A stretch of 64,000 bases of DNA, from assembly GCA_964243295.1 (NCBI GenBank), contig CAXTEJ010000013.1:1-64000 (forward strand). The letters run 5' to 3'. The position numbers were made by a program, and so were the translations under genes. The notes beneath the pieces were generated by a model. The model was not told where the DNA came from, did not search any database, and was given only the letters and a program-made list of their open reading frames with translations. Below, one piece after another: positions 1 through 7,743 of the stretch. Each line of letters starts with the position of its first letter. The stretch's first letter is position 1. The DNA is from CAXTEJ01 sp964243295 (GTDB taxonomy: Bacteria > Actinomycetota > Actinomycetes > Actinomycetales > Angustibacteraceae).

Positions 1-54
1 GGTGCGGGGTGCGCCGCCGGTGCGGGGTGCGCCACCGGTGCGCGGAGCGCCGGC
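1..54. repeat. 18-nt tandem repeat, three copies
   Basis: Three consecutive 18-nt units (the third diverged) encode the hexapeptide GGAPRT in the minus-strand frame of the partial gene. The unit is a multiple of three, so copy number can change without breaking the frame. The array may continue beyond the window edge. Confidence 0.8.
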
Positions 55-186
55 TCCGCCGGGGCCGCGTCGCTGGCCGGCCGGCCGGCCGGCCGAGCCA
101 CTGGGGCGGCCGGCGGACGACGGTCGCCCAGGCGACCGCTTCCGGTCACCGGCGCCGGGACGCTCGCCCCTGCCTTCTGCGGTCAT
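1..186 (-). CDS. N-terminal fragment of probable RluB-type pseudouridine synthase (partial)
   Basis: The reading frame starts at an ATG at 186 and runs off the left edge after 62 codons. A clear GGAGG ribosome binding site lies about 6 nt before the ATG. Everything visible is a disordered Gly/Pro/Arg/Ala-rich leader ending in three GGAPRT repeats, so no catalytic motif can be seen. The assignment is inference: in actinobacteria the gene after scpA-scpB is usually the large-subunit pseudouridine synthase rluB, whose N-terminus is often a basic low-complexity extension. It lies 70 nt downstream of scpB and is probably cotranscribed with it. Another basic low-complexity protein cannot be excluded. 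Confidence 0.55.
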   Translation of the reverse strand, partial: MTAEGRGERPGAGDRKRSPGRPSSAGRPSGSAGRPAGQRRGPGGAGAPRTGGAPRTGGAPRT

Positions 187-211
187 GCCAGGCCTCCGTC
201 ATCGTCGTGCG

Positions 212-276
212 TGGTCGTCACTGCTGGTCGTCATAGCTGGTCGTCATAGCTGGTCGTCATAGCTGGTCGTCATCGC
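212..276. repeat. 13-nt tandem repeat, five copies, spanning the 3' end of scpB
   Basis: Five head-to-tail copies of a 13-nt unit (tggtcgtcatagc, with single-base variants in the first and last) begin at 212, 225, 238, 251 and 264. The array covers the last scpB codons, its TGA stop and part of the spacer to the next gene. Since 13 is not a multiple of three, copy-number change would alter the ScpB tail. Confidence 0.9.
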
Positions 277-910
277 TGATCTCGTCGAGCACGTCGACCT
301 CGGGCAGGAAGGGGGCCAGCGCCGGAAGGTCGTCGACGCCTGCCACGCCCAGCCGCTCGAGGAAGGAGGTGGTGGTCCCGTACAGGATCGCACCACTCTC
401 GGGGTCCGAGCCCCGCTCCTCGACCAGCCCTCGGCTGACGAGGGTGCGCACGACCCCGTCGACGTTCACCCCGCGCACCGCGCTGACCCGCGCCCGGCTG
501 ACCGGCTGGCGGTAGGCGACGACTGCCAGGGTCTCCAGCGCCGCCTGCGTCAGCCGGCTCTGCTGGCCGTCGAGAACGAACCGCTCGACCACCTCGGCGT
601 AGTCGCCGCGGCTGAAGACCCGCCAGCCGCCCGCCACCTCGCGCAGCTCGAACCCGCGGCCCTGCTCGTCGTAGTCGTCCGCGAGCCCCCGCACGAGCGC
701 CTCGATCTCCTCGGCCGGTCGCTGCAGCACCGACGCCAGCGTGATGACCGGCAGCGGCTCGTCGACGACCATGAGCACCGCCTCCACCGCGCCGCGCACG
801 CCGGACGGCAGCGAGTCGAGGTCGGGCCCGCTCGGCTGGTCGGCCGCCGCGGGCGGGGCCGGCAGGTCGAGGTCGAGGGTCGGCGCGCCGGCGTCCTGCG
901 CGTGCGTCAT
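257..910 (-). CDS. scpB: Segregation and condensation protein ScpB
   Basis: A 217-aa winged-helix protein of the Smc-ScpA-ScpB condensin, which compacts and helps segregate the chromosome. The body matches the family: an N-terminal AVEAVLMVVDEPLP segment, a central LTQAALETLAVVAYRQPVSR helix-turn-helix region and the GVNVDGVVRTLVSRGLVEE second winged helix. The ATG at 910 overlaps the end of scpA by 4 nt, indicating translational coupling; the longer open frame upstream is a shadow of scpA. The acidic C-terminal tail (DEISDDDQL) is encoded by a 13-nt tandem repeat array and may vary between strains. Confidence 0.93.
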   Translation of the reverse strand: MTHAQDAGAPTLDLDLPAPPAAADQPSGPDLDSLPSGVRGAVEAVLMVVDEPLPVITLASVLQRPAEEIEALVRGLADDYDEQGRGFELREVAGGWRVFSRGDYAEVVERFVLDGQQSRLTQAALETLAVVAYRQPVSRARVSAVRGVNVDGVVRTLVSRGLVEERGSDPESGAILYGTTTSFLERLGVAGVDDLPALAPFLPEVDVLDEISDDDQL

Positions 911-1863
911 GAGCTCTCCCCGTGCGGTTCGTCGGTGGTGCGTACGTCGGCCGGCGCTGCGTCCGCGGGCGGTACGTCGGTCGGCGGGGCCGCACCCTCG
1001 TCGTCGAACTCGTCGCTGACGTCGATCTCGCCGTCGTCGCTGCCGGTCCAGGTGACGGTCAGCTCGGTGAGCGGCCCGGCCTGCTCGAAGGTGATGGAGC
1101 CGTCGCGGAACAGCTCGAGCAGCGCGAGGAACCGTGCCACGACCACGTCGGTGCCGTCGGCGTCGGCGGTCAGCGACCGGAAGGTGGCGGCTCGGCGGCG
1201 GCGCAGCCGCTGCACCAGCAGCGCGGCCTGCTCGCGCACGCTGACGGCCGGGGCGTGCAGGTGCTCGAGGCCGACCGTGGGCGCGACCCGGGGCGTGAGG
1301 GCCCGCGCGGCGATCCTGGCGAGCTGCTCGGGGGTGATGCCCATGACGAGCTCGGGCAACAGCGCGGCCACGTGGGGCTCCAGGGCCACCGACCGGGCGT
1401 GCCGACGTCCGGCCACCGCCATGCGCGCCGCGAACGTGTCGGCCACCTGCTTGAACGCGCGGTACTGCAGCAGCCGGGCGAACAGCAGGTCGCGGGCCTC
1501 GAGCAGCGCGAGGTCCTCCTCGTCCTCGACCGACGCCGACGGCAGCAGCCGCGCCGCCTTGAGGTCGAGCAGCGTGGCCGCGACCACGAGGAACTCGCTG
1601 GCCTGCCCGAGGTCCCACGCCGCGCCGGCCGCCCGGATGTGCGCGACGAACTCGTCGGTGACCGTGGCGAGCGCCACCTCGGTGATGTCGAGCTTGTGCT
1701 TGCCGATGAGGTTCAGCAGCAGGTCGAAAGGTCCCTCGAAGACGTCGAGGTGCACCCGGAACGATGCCGACCGGCCGCGGCCGGTGAGGACGCCGGCCGG
1801 CTGGTCGGCGGCGTCGGCGACGACCTCCGCGCGTGCCTCCCCCGTCTCGCTCACGAGCGCCAC
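907..1863 (-). CDS. scpA: Segregation and condensation protein ScpA
   Basis: Kleisin subunit of the bacterial condensin, bridging Smc heads and binding ScpB. The diagnostic start FEGPFDLLLNLIGKHKLDI is present, followed by the helical core (ASEFLVVAATLLDLKAARLLP) and a C-terminal winged-helix segment (VVARFLALLELFRDGSITFEQ). About 318 aa from the GTG at 1863; a second in-frame GTG at 1854 is equally possible because neither has a strong ribosome binding site. The start sits 4 nt beyond the stop of the ParA-like gene, so expression is probably coupled. The last 40 residues are an Ala/Pro/Asp-rich tail. Confidence 0.92.
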   Translation of the reverse strand: MALVSETGEARAEVVADAADQPAGVLTGRGRSASFRVHLDVFEGPFDLLLNLIGKHKLDITEVALATVTDEFVAHIRAAGAAWDLGQASEFLVVAATLLDLKAARLLPSASVEDEEDLALLEARDLLFARLLQYRAFKQVADTFAARMAVAGRRHARSVALEPHVAALLPELVMGITPEQLARIAARALTPRVAPTVGLEHLHAPAVSVREQAALLVQRLRRRRAATFRSLTADADGTDVVVARFLALLELFRDGSITFEQAGPLTELTVTWTGSDDGEIDVSDEFDDEGAAPPTDVPPADAAPADVRTTDEPHGESS

Positions 1864-1867
1864 GCGC

Positions 1868-2857
1868 TCAGGCGACGCCGCCGCGGGCGACGAGCTCGCG
1901 GGCGAGCTGGCGGTAGGCTTCCGCGCCGGCGTGGGTCGAGGCGTAGACGGTGATCGGCTCGGCGGCGACCGTGGCGTCGGGGAACTTGACCGTGCGGCCG
2001 ATGACTGTGTGGAACACGCGGTCGCCGAAGGCCTCGACGACGCGGGCCACGACCTCGCGGCTGTGCAGGGTGCGGCCGTCGTACATGGTGGCGAGGATGC
2101 CGTCGACCTGCAGGCGCGGGTTGAGCCGGTCCTGCACCTTCTCGATCGTCTCGACCAGCAGCGCCACGCCGCGCAGCGCGAAGAACTCGCACTCCAGCGG
2201 GATGACGACCCCGTGGGCGGCGGTGAGCGCGTTGACGGTGAGCAGCCCCAGCGAGGGCTGGCAGTCGATGAGCACGACGTCGTAGTCGTCGACGACCGGC
2301 CGCAGCGCGCGTGAGAGCACCATCTCGCGGGCGACCTCGCCGACGAGCTGCACCTCGGCGGCCGACAGGTCGATGTTGGCGGGCAGCAGGTCGAGGTTCG
2401 GCACGTTGGTCGTCCGGACGGCGGAGCGCACGTCGGTCGTGCGGTCGACGAGCAGGTTGTAGACGGTGACGTCGAGCTCGTGCGGGTTGATGCCGAGACC
2501 GACCGACAGCGCGCCCTGCGGGTCGAAGTCGACGAGCAGCACCCGGCGTCCGAGCTCGGCGAGCGCCGCACCCAGGTTGATCGTCGTCGTGGTCTTGCCG
2601 ACGCCGCCCTTCTGGTTGCACATCGCGATGATGCGCGCGGGGCCGTGCGAGCCGATCAGCGCGGGCTCGGGGAACGAGGGCATCGGGCGACCGGTGGGTC
2701 CGAGCTGGCCCTCCCCCGCCCGCTCGGTGCCCGGCAGCTGCGCCTGGGCCGTGCCGAGAGCCTCGGCGGGCGCGGCAGCCGGTGCGTCGAGGAGCGCCTG
2801 TGGTGCGGCAGCGTCCTGGAGGTCGGTCGGGGGCTGCTCGCTCACGAGGTGGTCCAC
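1868..2857 (-). CDS. ParA/Soj-family ATPase of the scp cluster
   Basis: Deviant-Walker ATPase of the ParA/MinD superfamily. The deviant Walker A KGGVGKTT falls at residues 83-90, followed by LLVDFDPQG and the Walker B strand VVLIDCQPSLG. The first 75 residues are a low-complexity Ala/Pro/Gln extension. No parB is adjacent, so this is not the oriC-proximal parAB system but the second ParA-like protein encoded with scpA-scpB in actinobacteria; its partner is not established from the sequence. The GTG at 2857 is the longest start, and GTG 2845 is an alternative. It lies 86 nt downstream of xerD. Confidence 0.88.
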   Translation of the reverse strand: MDHLVSEQPPTDLQDAAAPQALLDAPAAAPAEALGTAQAQLPGTERAGEGQLGPTGRPMPSFPEPALIGSHGPARIIAMCNQKGGVGKTTTTINLGAALAELGRRVLLVDFDPQGALSVGLGINPHELDVTVYNLLVDRTTDVRSAVRTTNVPNLDLLPANIDLSAAEVQLVGEVAREMVLSRALRPVVDDYDVVLIDCQPSLGLLTVNALTAAHGVVIPLECEFFALRGVALLVETIEKVQDRLNPRLQVDGILATMYDGRTLHSREVVARVVEAFGDRVFHTVIGRTVKFPDATVAAEPITVYASTHAGAEAYRQLARELVARGGVA

Positions 2858-2943
2858 TCTCCACGCCTGGTCGGGACGCTGCGTCGGGGTCGGCGCCTAG
2901 CCGTCGACCCTAGTCGCGGCCCGACGACGGCAACAACCCGTGC

Positions 2944-3900
2944 TCAGCCCAGCGCGCGCGGGTGGGCGGCGGCGTAGACCTCGCGCAGCCGCTCGACGGT
3001 GACGAGGGTGTAGATCTGCGTCGTGGTCACCGACGCGTGGCCGAGCAGCTCCTGCACCACGCGGACGTCGGCGCCGCCGTCGAGCAGGTGGGTTGCGAAC
3101 GAGTGGCGCAGGGTGTGGGGGCTGATGTCGCCGGTCAGCCCGGCGCGCCCGGCCGCGGTGTGCAGCACCGACCAGGCGCTCTGCCGCGACAGCCGGCCCC
3201 CGCGGGTGTTGAGGAACAGCGCGGGGCCGCCCCCTCCCGCGGCCGCGAACCCGGGCCGGGCGCGCACCAGGTAGGCCCGGACCGCGTCGCGGGCGTAGCG
3301 GCCGAGCGGCACCAGCCGCTGCTTGCCGCCCTTGCCGTGCAGCAGCACCGCGCCCGCGTCGAGGTCGACGTCGTCGACGTCCAGCCCCGTCGCCTCGCTG
3401 ATGCGCGCGCCGCAGCCGTAGAGCAGCTCGAGCAGCGCGCGGTCGCGCAGCGAGGCGGGGGTGTCGCCGAGCGACGCGGCCTGCAGCAGCCGCTCGACGT
3501 CGGCGGTGCTGATCGCCTTGGGCAGCCGCTTGGGCGCGCTCGGCGGCCGGACGTCGGCGGCGGGGTCGGCCGTGGCGACGCCCTCCAGCACCAGGAAGCG
3601 GTGCAGCCCCCTCACGGCCACGAGGGTGCGCGCCGCGGACGTCGCGGTGAGCGCCGGGTGGTCGTCGTCGCCCTCACGCAGGTGGGCGAGGAACGCCGTG
3701 ACGTCGGGCTCGGTCACCTCGGCCAGGTCGCCGACGCCCCGCTCGGCCAGGAAGCGGGTGTAACGAGCCAGGTCGCGGCGGTAGGACACCACGGTGTTGA
3801 CCGCGGACCCCCGCTCGACCTGCAGGTGCTCGAGCCATCCCTCGACCGCGCGGGCGACGGCGTCGACCCTGGCCGCGTCGGCGCGCGCGGTGGTGGTCAC
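2944..3900 (-). CDS. xerD: Tyrosine recombinase XerD
   Basis: Site-specific recombinase that resolves chromosome dimers at dif with XerC. The 318-aa length is typical. An N-terminal SAM-like core-binding domain (about 18-110) precedes the catalytic domain, where the active-site residues are visible: R166 (ARISEAT), K190 (HGKGGK), H262 and R265 (HTLRH), H288 (LGHAS) and nucleophile Y297 (TTTQIY). It begins at GTG 3900, 76 nt after ald, in the conserved actinobacterial order ald-xerD-parA-scpAB. Confidence 0.93.
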   Translation of the reverse strand: MTTTARADAARVDAVARAVEGWLEHLQVERGSAVNTVVSYRRDLARYTRFLAERGVGDLAEVTEPDVTAFLAHLREGDDDHPALTATSAARTLVAVRGLHRFLVLEGVATADPAADVRPPSAPKRLPKAISTADVERLLQAASLGDTPASLRDRALLELLYGCGARISEATGLDVDDVDLDAGAVLLHGKGGKQRLVPLGRYARDAVRAYLVRARPGFAAAGGGGPALFLNTRGGRLSRQSAWSVLHTAAGRAGLTGDISPHTLRHSFATHLLDGGADVRVVQELLGHASVTTTQIYTLVTVERLREVYAAAHPRALG

Positions 3901-3976
3901 GTGCTCACGAAAGCACAGCGGGGCGCGCCGGCCCGGCTGCCCGGCCGCGACAGGCCGGGCGGGCGATGCGACGGCG

Positions 3977-5089
3977 TCAGGCGAGCACGTCGGCCAGCGA
4001 CGCCGCCGGCAGCCCGTGGGCGTCGGCCACCGGGCCGTAGGTGACCTCGCCCGCGTGGGTGTTCAGGCCGAGCGCCAGCGCGGGATCGCGCCGCACGGCG
4101 TCCAGCCAGCCGCGGTCGGCCAGCTCGACGGCGTACGGGAGCGTGACGTTGGTGAGCGCGTACGTCGAGGTGTGGGGCACCGCACCGGGCATGTTCGCGA
4201 CGCAGTAGAAGACCGAGTCGTGCACGGCGTAGGTGGGGTCGTCGTGCGTGGTGGGCCGGCTGTCCTCGAAGCAGCCGCCCTGGTCGATGGAGATGTCGAC
4301 GAGCACGCTGCCGGGCTTCATGCGCGAGACCTGCTCGTTCGTGACGAGGGTCGGCGCCTTCGAGCCGGGCACGAGCACCGCGCCGATCACCATGTCGGCG
4401 TCCATGATCGCCCGCTCGACCTCGTAGGCGTTGGAGGCGACGGTCTGGCAGTGGCCCTGGTAGATCGCGTCGGCCTGCCGCAGCCGGGCGACGTTGCGGT
4501 CGAGCAGCACCACGTCGGCCTGCATGCCGATGGCGATGGCGGCCGCGTTCATGCCCGACACCCCGGCGCCGATGACGACGACCTTGGCGGCGTAGACACC
4601 CGAGACCCCGCCCATGAGGACGCCGCGACCGCCCTGCGCGCGCATCAGCGTCTGCGCGCCCACCTGGGGCGCGAGCCGGCCGGCGACCTCGCTCATCGGC
4701 GCGAGCAGCGGCAGGCTGCGGTCGGGCAGCTCGACGGTCTCGTAGGCGATGGCGGTGACGTCGCGCACCACGAGCTCGCGGGTCAGCTCGGCGTCGGCCG
4801 CGAGGTGGAGGTAGGTGAAGAGCGTCTGCCCCGCGCGCATGCGGTGGTACTCCGAGGCCACCGGCTCCTTGACCTTGAGCACCAGGTCGGCGAGCCACAC
4901 CTCGTCGGCGGTGTCGAGGATGGTGGCGCCGGCGGCCACGTAGGCGTCGTCGGGGATGGACGAACCGAGCCCGGCCCCCTGCTCGACGAGCACCTGGTGG
5001 CCGTGGCGCACCAGCTCGTGCACCCCGCTCGGGGTGATCGCGACGCGGTACTCGTGGTTCTTGACCTCACGGGGGATGCCGACCAGCAC
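3977..5089 (-). CDS. ald: Alanine dehydrogenase
   Basis: NAD-dependent L-alanine dehydrogenase interconverting L-alanine and pyruvate plus ammonia. From the GTG at 5089 the protein has 370 residues, the usual family length. It opens with VGIPREVKNHEYRVAITP; the substrate-binding R15, K74 and catalytic H95 are in register, and the NAD fold has VVIGAGVSGMNAA. The start was chosen because longer frames have no family homology and an AAGGA lies 11 nt upstream. It is first in the minus-strand cluster leading into xerD and scpAB. Confidence 0.95.
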   Translation of the reverse strand: MLVGIPREVKNHEYRVAITPSGVHELVRHGHQVLVEQGAGLGSSIPDDAYVAAGATILDTADEVWLADLVLKVKEPVASEYHRMRAGQTLFTYLHLAADAELTRELVVRDVTAIAYETVELPDRSLPLLAPMSEVAGRLAPQVGAQTLMRAQGGRGVLMGGVSGVYAAKVVVIGAGVSGMNAAAIAIGMQADVVLLDRNVARLRQADAIYQGHCQTVASNAYEVERAIMDADMVIGAVLVPGSKAPTLVTNEQVSRMKPGSVLVDISIDQGGCFEDSRPTTHDDPTYAVHDSVFYCVANMPGAVPHTSTYALTNVTLPYAVELADRGWLDAVRRDPALALGLNTHAGEVTYGPVADAHGLPAASLADVLA

Positions 5090-5205
5090 GACGATGCACG
5101 TCCTTCGTCCGACACGGCCGACGGGCCGCGGCGCCCGGCCGGCAGCCGTCCGGGCGACGGCTGCCGCGAAGTGTAGCCACGCCGTCCCTGCCGCAGACTG
5201 ACCCG

Positions 5206-5838
5206 ATGGTGCTCTACGCCGACCTTCCCGCACGACGGGCGCGGCAGGTCGCTGCCGACCTGCTCGTCCTCGTCCTCGTCTACGTCTTCGTGCGCGTCGG
5301 GCAGGCGGTGCACGACGCCGTCGCCCGCCTCGCCGAGCCCGGCCGGCAGGTCGAGCAGCTCGGCCGCGACATCGGGGCCAACCTGCGCGACGCGGCCCAG
5401 CAGCTCGGCGACGTGCCGTTCATCGGCTCCGACGTCCGCGGCCCGATCGACCGGGTCGCCGGGTCGACGAGCACCCTGGTGTCGATCGGCCAGCAGCAGC
5501 AGGACGCCGCCGCCTCGCTCGCCACGCTGCTCGGGGTGGTCGTGGCGGCGGTGCCGATCGCGCTGCTGCTGCTGGCGTGGCTGCCCCGCCGCCTGCGGTT
5601 CGCCCGCCGCGCGAGCGCGGCGCAGCGGCTGGTCGACTCCGACGCCGACCTCGACCTGTTCGCGCTGCGCGCCATGGCCGGGCAGCCGCTGCCCGTGCTC
5701 GCGCGCGTCAGCGACGACCCGGCGGGCGCGTGGCGCCGCGGCGACGCGGCCGTCGTCCGGCAGCTGGCGCTGCTCGAGCTGCGGTCGGTCGGGCTGCGGC
5801 CGCCGGTGCCCCGGGCCGGCGCTCAGCCCTCGAGGTAG
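5206..5838 (+). CDS. Conserved membrane protein of unknown function
   Basis: 210 residues with two clear transmembrane segments, at about 17-36 (rich in Leu/Val) and about 106-126 (GVVVAAVPIALLLLAWL). Between them is a roughly 70-residue extracytoplasmic segment with a Gln-rich stretch (SIGQQQQDAA). The C-terminal 80 residues are basic, cytoplasmic and helical, ending in RPPVPRAGAQPSR. No enzymatic motif is recognised. It is divergent from ald, and its 3' end overlaps the convergent acyl-CoA-dehydrogenase-like gene by 16 nt. Function unknown. Confidence 0.8.
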   Translation: MVLYADLPARRARQVAADLLVLVLVYVFVRVGQAVHDAVARLAEPGRQVEQLGRDIGANLRDAAQQLGDVPFIGSDVRGPIDRVAGSTSTLVSIGQQQQDAAASLATLLGVVVAAVPIALLLLAWLPRRLRFARRASAAQRLVDSDADLDLFALRAMAGQPLPVLARVSDDPAGAWRRGDAAVVRQLALLELRSVGLRPPVPRAGAQPSR

Positions 5839-6884
5839 CTCGCGAGCATCGCCCGGCGCGCCGGCAGCGTCTGGCCCTGGACGGTGAGGAACGCCGCCTC
5901 CCGCGCCCACCGCTGCGCCGGGTCGCCCGACCGCATCGAGCCGCCGGCGCCCGCCGCCACCAGCGCGCCGGTCGCGTCGAGGCACAGCCGCTGCGCCTCG
6001 ACCCGCGTGGCGAGCGCCGTCGCCGGGTCGGACGACGGGTCGTCGGCCAGCGCGTACGCGCGGTCTCGCACGCCGGCCAGCCGGTCGCCGAGGGCAGCCG
6101 CCACCTCCACCGCCTGGGTCAGGGACCGCTGCTCGCCCAGCGCCCCCAGCCGGTCGAGCGTAGCCTGGGCGATGCCCAGCACGGCCGGGTTGGTCGACAC
6201 GGTCGTGCGCAGGTCGGCGCGCGCCCAGTCGTCGTACGCGACGGGCTCGAGCACCCGCTCGTCGGGCACCACCAGCCCGTCGACCTCGAGCTCGACGGTC
6301 TGCGCGGCCTGCAGCACGGCCAGCTGCATCGGCTCGGACGCCGTCAGGTGCGGGCCGGGGTGGGCGTCGACGACGGCGAACACCACGCGGTCGTCGTCCG
6401 TCGCCCCGCCGAGAGTGAGCACGTCGTTGAGCCCCCAGCCGGTGCACCACGGCACGTGGCCGTCGAACCGCCAGCCGCCGTCGACGCGGGTCGCGCGCAC
6501 CGGCCGCTGCTCGCGGCGGCGCAGGTGGCTGAACGCCACGCCGGCGACGACCCGGCCGGCGACCAGGTCGTCGCGCAGCCCGGCGAGGGCGGCGGGCGGC
6601 GTCGCGAGCTGGCGCACCAGGTGGTGGTGCTGCACCTGGACGAACCACGTCGCGGCGTCGGCGCCGGCCAGCACCTCCTGCACGGCCCGGAACACCGCCG
6701 GTGGCGCGGTGGCTGCCCCGAGCAGACCGGCCGCGCCCAGCGCGTCGAGGTCCGCGCGGCGCACGCTGCCGGCGTCGACGGCCGCGGCGCCGGGCGTCAG
6801 CACGTCGTCCGCGAGCCGGTGGGCGGCGGTGAGCAGGTCGGGGATCGGCACGTCGGCGCCAACCGCCGCGCCCGGCGCGGGCAT
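5823..6884 (-). CDS. Acyl-CoA dehydrogenase-like flavoprotein
   Basis: A 353-aa protein with the layout of the acyl-CoA dehydrogenase superfamily: an N-terminal helical domain (LLTAAHRLADDVLTPGAAAVD), a middle beta-barrel domain (GWRFDGHVPWCTGWGLNDVL, then FAVVDAHPG) and a C-terminal four-helix domain (GIAQATLDRLGALG; RVEAQRLCLDATGALVAAG). It is shorter than canonical members (about 380) and the catalytic Glu motif is not obvious, so it may be a divergent monooxygenase or desaturase-type member. Start at ATG 6884, since longer frames show no similarity. Substrate unknown. Confidence 0.8.
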   Translation of the reverse strand: MPAPGAAVGADVPIPDLLTAAHRLADDVLTPGAAAVDAGSVRRADLDALGAAGLLGAATAPPAVFRAVQEVLAGADAATWFVQVQHHHLVRQLATPPAALAGLRDDLVAGRVVAGVAFSHLRRREQRPVRATRVDGGWRFDGHVPWCTGWGLNDVLTLGGATDDDRVVFAVVDAHPGPHLTASEPMQLAVLQAAQTVELEVDGLVVPDERVLEPVAYDDWARADLRTTVSTNPAVLGIAQATLDRLGALGEQRSLTQAVEVAAALGDRLAGVRDRAYALADDPSSDPATALATRVEAQRLCLDATGALVAAGAGGSMRSGDPAQRWAREAAFLTVQGQTLPARRAMLASYLEG

Positions 6885-6906
6885 TCCACGACGGCGCGTC
6901 CCGTGA

Positions 6907-6997
6907 CCGCCACACCGACGGGCAGAAGTCGGCGCGACGAGGGCCGGTGAGCACGGTGGCGGGGCGGCCTGGGCACTTCTGCATGTCGGTGTGGCGG
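6907..6997. repeat. Long imperfect inverted repeat in a divergent promoter region
   Basis: Arms 6907-6930 and 6974-6997 match at 21 of 24 positions, including a perfect 13-bp outer part (ccgccacaccgac), around a 43-nt loop. It lies between two divergently transcribed genes, so it is not a transcription terminator. It may be a dispersed palindromic element or an operator. No transposase or direct-repeat target site is seen. Confidence 0.75.
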
Positions 6998-7031
6998 ATC
7001 CAGCTGCCGGCGCGGTGCGAGCATCAGCGCC

Positions 7032-7658
7032 ATGGAGCTGACCGACGCGATCCGCCGCCGCCGCATGGTGCGCGCCTACGACCCCGACCGTCCGGTGCCC
7101 GACGAGGTCGTCACCCGGCTGCTCGACCACGCGACGCGCGCCCCGAGCGCGGGCTTCAGCCAGGGCTGGGACTTCCTGGTGCTGCGCACCGGCGACGACC
7201 GCCACCGGTTCTGGGCGGCGACCACCGGCAAGGGCGAGCCCGACGCTGAGCCTGACGCCTGGCTGCGGGGGCTGATGGGCGCACCGCTGCTGGTGGTGTG
7301 CCTGTCGAACAAGGACGCCTACCTCGACCGCTACGCCGACCCCGACAAGGGGTGGACCGACCGCGACGAGGCGCGCTGGCCGGTGCCCTACTGGGACGTC
7401 GACACCGGCATGGCGGCGCTGCTGATGCTGCTCACCGCCGTCGACGCCGGGCTCGGCGGCTGCTTCTTCGGCGTGCCGCCCGAGCACCACGACGCCCTCC
7501 GGTCGGCCTTCGAGGTCCCGCCCAGCCGCACGCCCGTCGGGGTCGTCAGCGTCGGGCACGCCGCCCCCGACCGCCGCTCCCCCAGCCTGCGGCGCGGCCG
7601 CCGGACCGTCGCCCAGGTGGCCCACGACGGACGCTTCGGGACGCCGTACGACGGCTGA
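7032..7658 (+). CDS. Nitroreductase-family FMN oxidoreductase
   Basis: A 208-aa nitroreductase-fold protein. The N-terminal LTDAIRRRRMVRAYDPDRPV, with its Arg-rich FMN phosphate-binding turn, and TRAPSAGFSQGWDF are diagnostic; the C-terminal half has the AALLMLLTAVDAGLGGCFFG helix and PVGVVSVGHA strand. FMN-dependent reduction of nitro or quinone-like compounds is expected; the substrate is unknown. An insertion at about 75-110 (DAWLRGLMGAPLLVV to DKGWTDRDEARWPVPYW) resembles actinobacterial NfnB/BluB-like subgroups. It is divergent from the acyl-CoA dehydrogenase-like gene, with an inverted repeat between them. Confidence 0.87.
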   Translation: MELTDAIRRRRMVRAYDPDRPVPDEVVTRLLDHATRAPSAGFSQGWDFLVLRTGDDRHRFWAATTGKGEPDAEPDAWLRGLMGAPLLVVCLSNKDAYLDRYADPDKGWTDRDEARWPVPYWDVDTGMAALLMLLTAVDAGLGGCFFGVPPEHHDALRSAFEVPPSRTPVGVVSVGHAAPDRRSPSLRRGRRTVAQVAHDGRFGTPYDG

Positions 7659-7743
7659 CGCGCGACCTGCGCCGCCCTGTCGGTGGCGTGCGTGATGATG
7701 AGCTGCCGCACCTGACCCACCCCACGAGGAGACCCCGCCGCGC

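Noticed and set aside
212..276. CRISPR array
   Set aside because: The units are head-to-tail without spacers; likewise at 30808 and 57473. No cas genes are present.
1868..2857. Chromosomal parA of a parABS system
   Set aside because: No parB is adjacent and the gene lies in the xerD-scpAB cluster, so it is called only ParA-like.
6907..6997. Terminal inverted repeats of an insertion sequence
   Set aside because: Only 43 nt lie between the arms, with no transposase and no target duplication.
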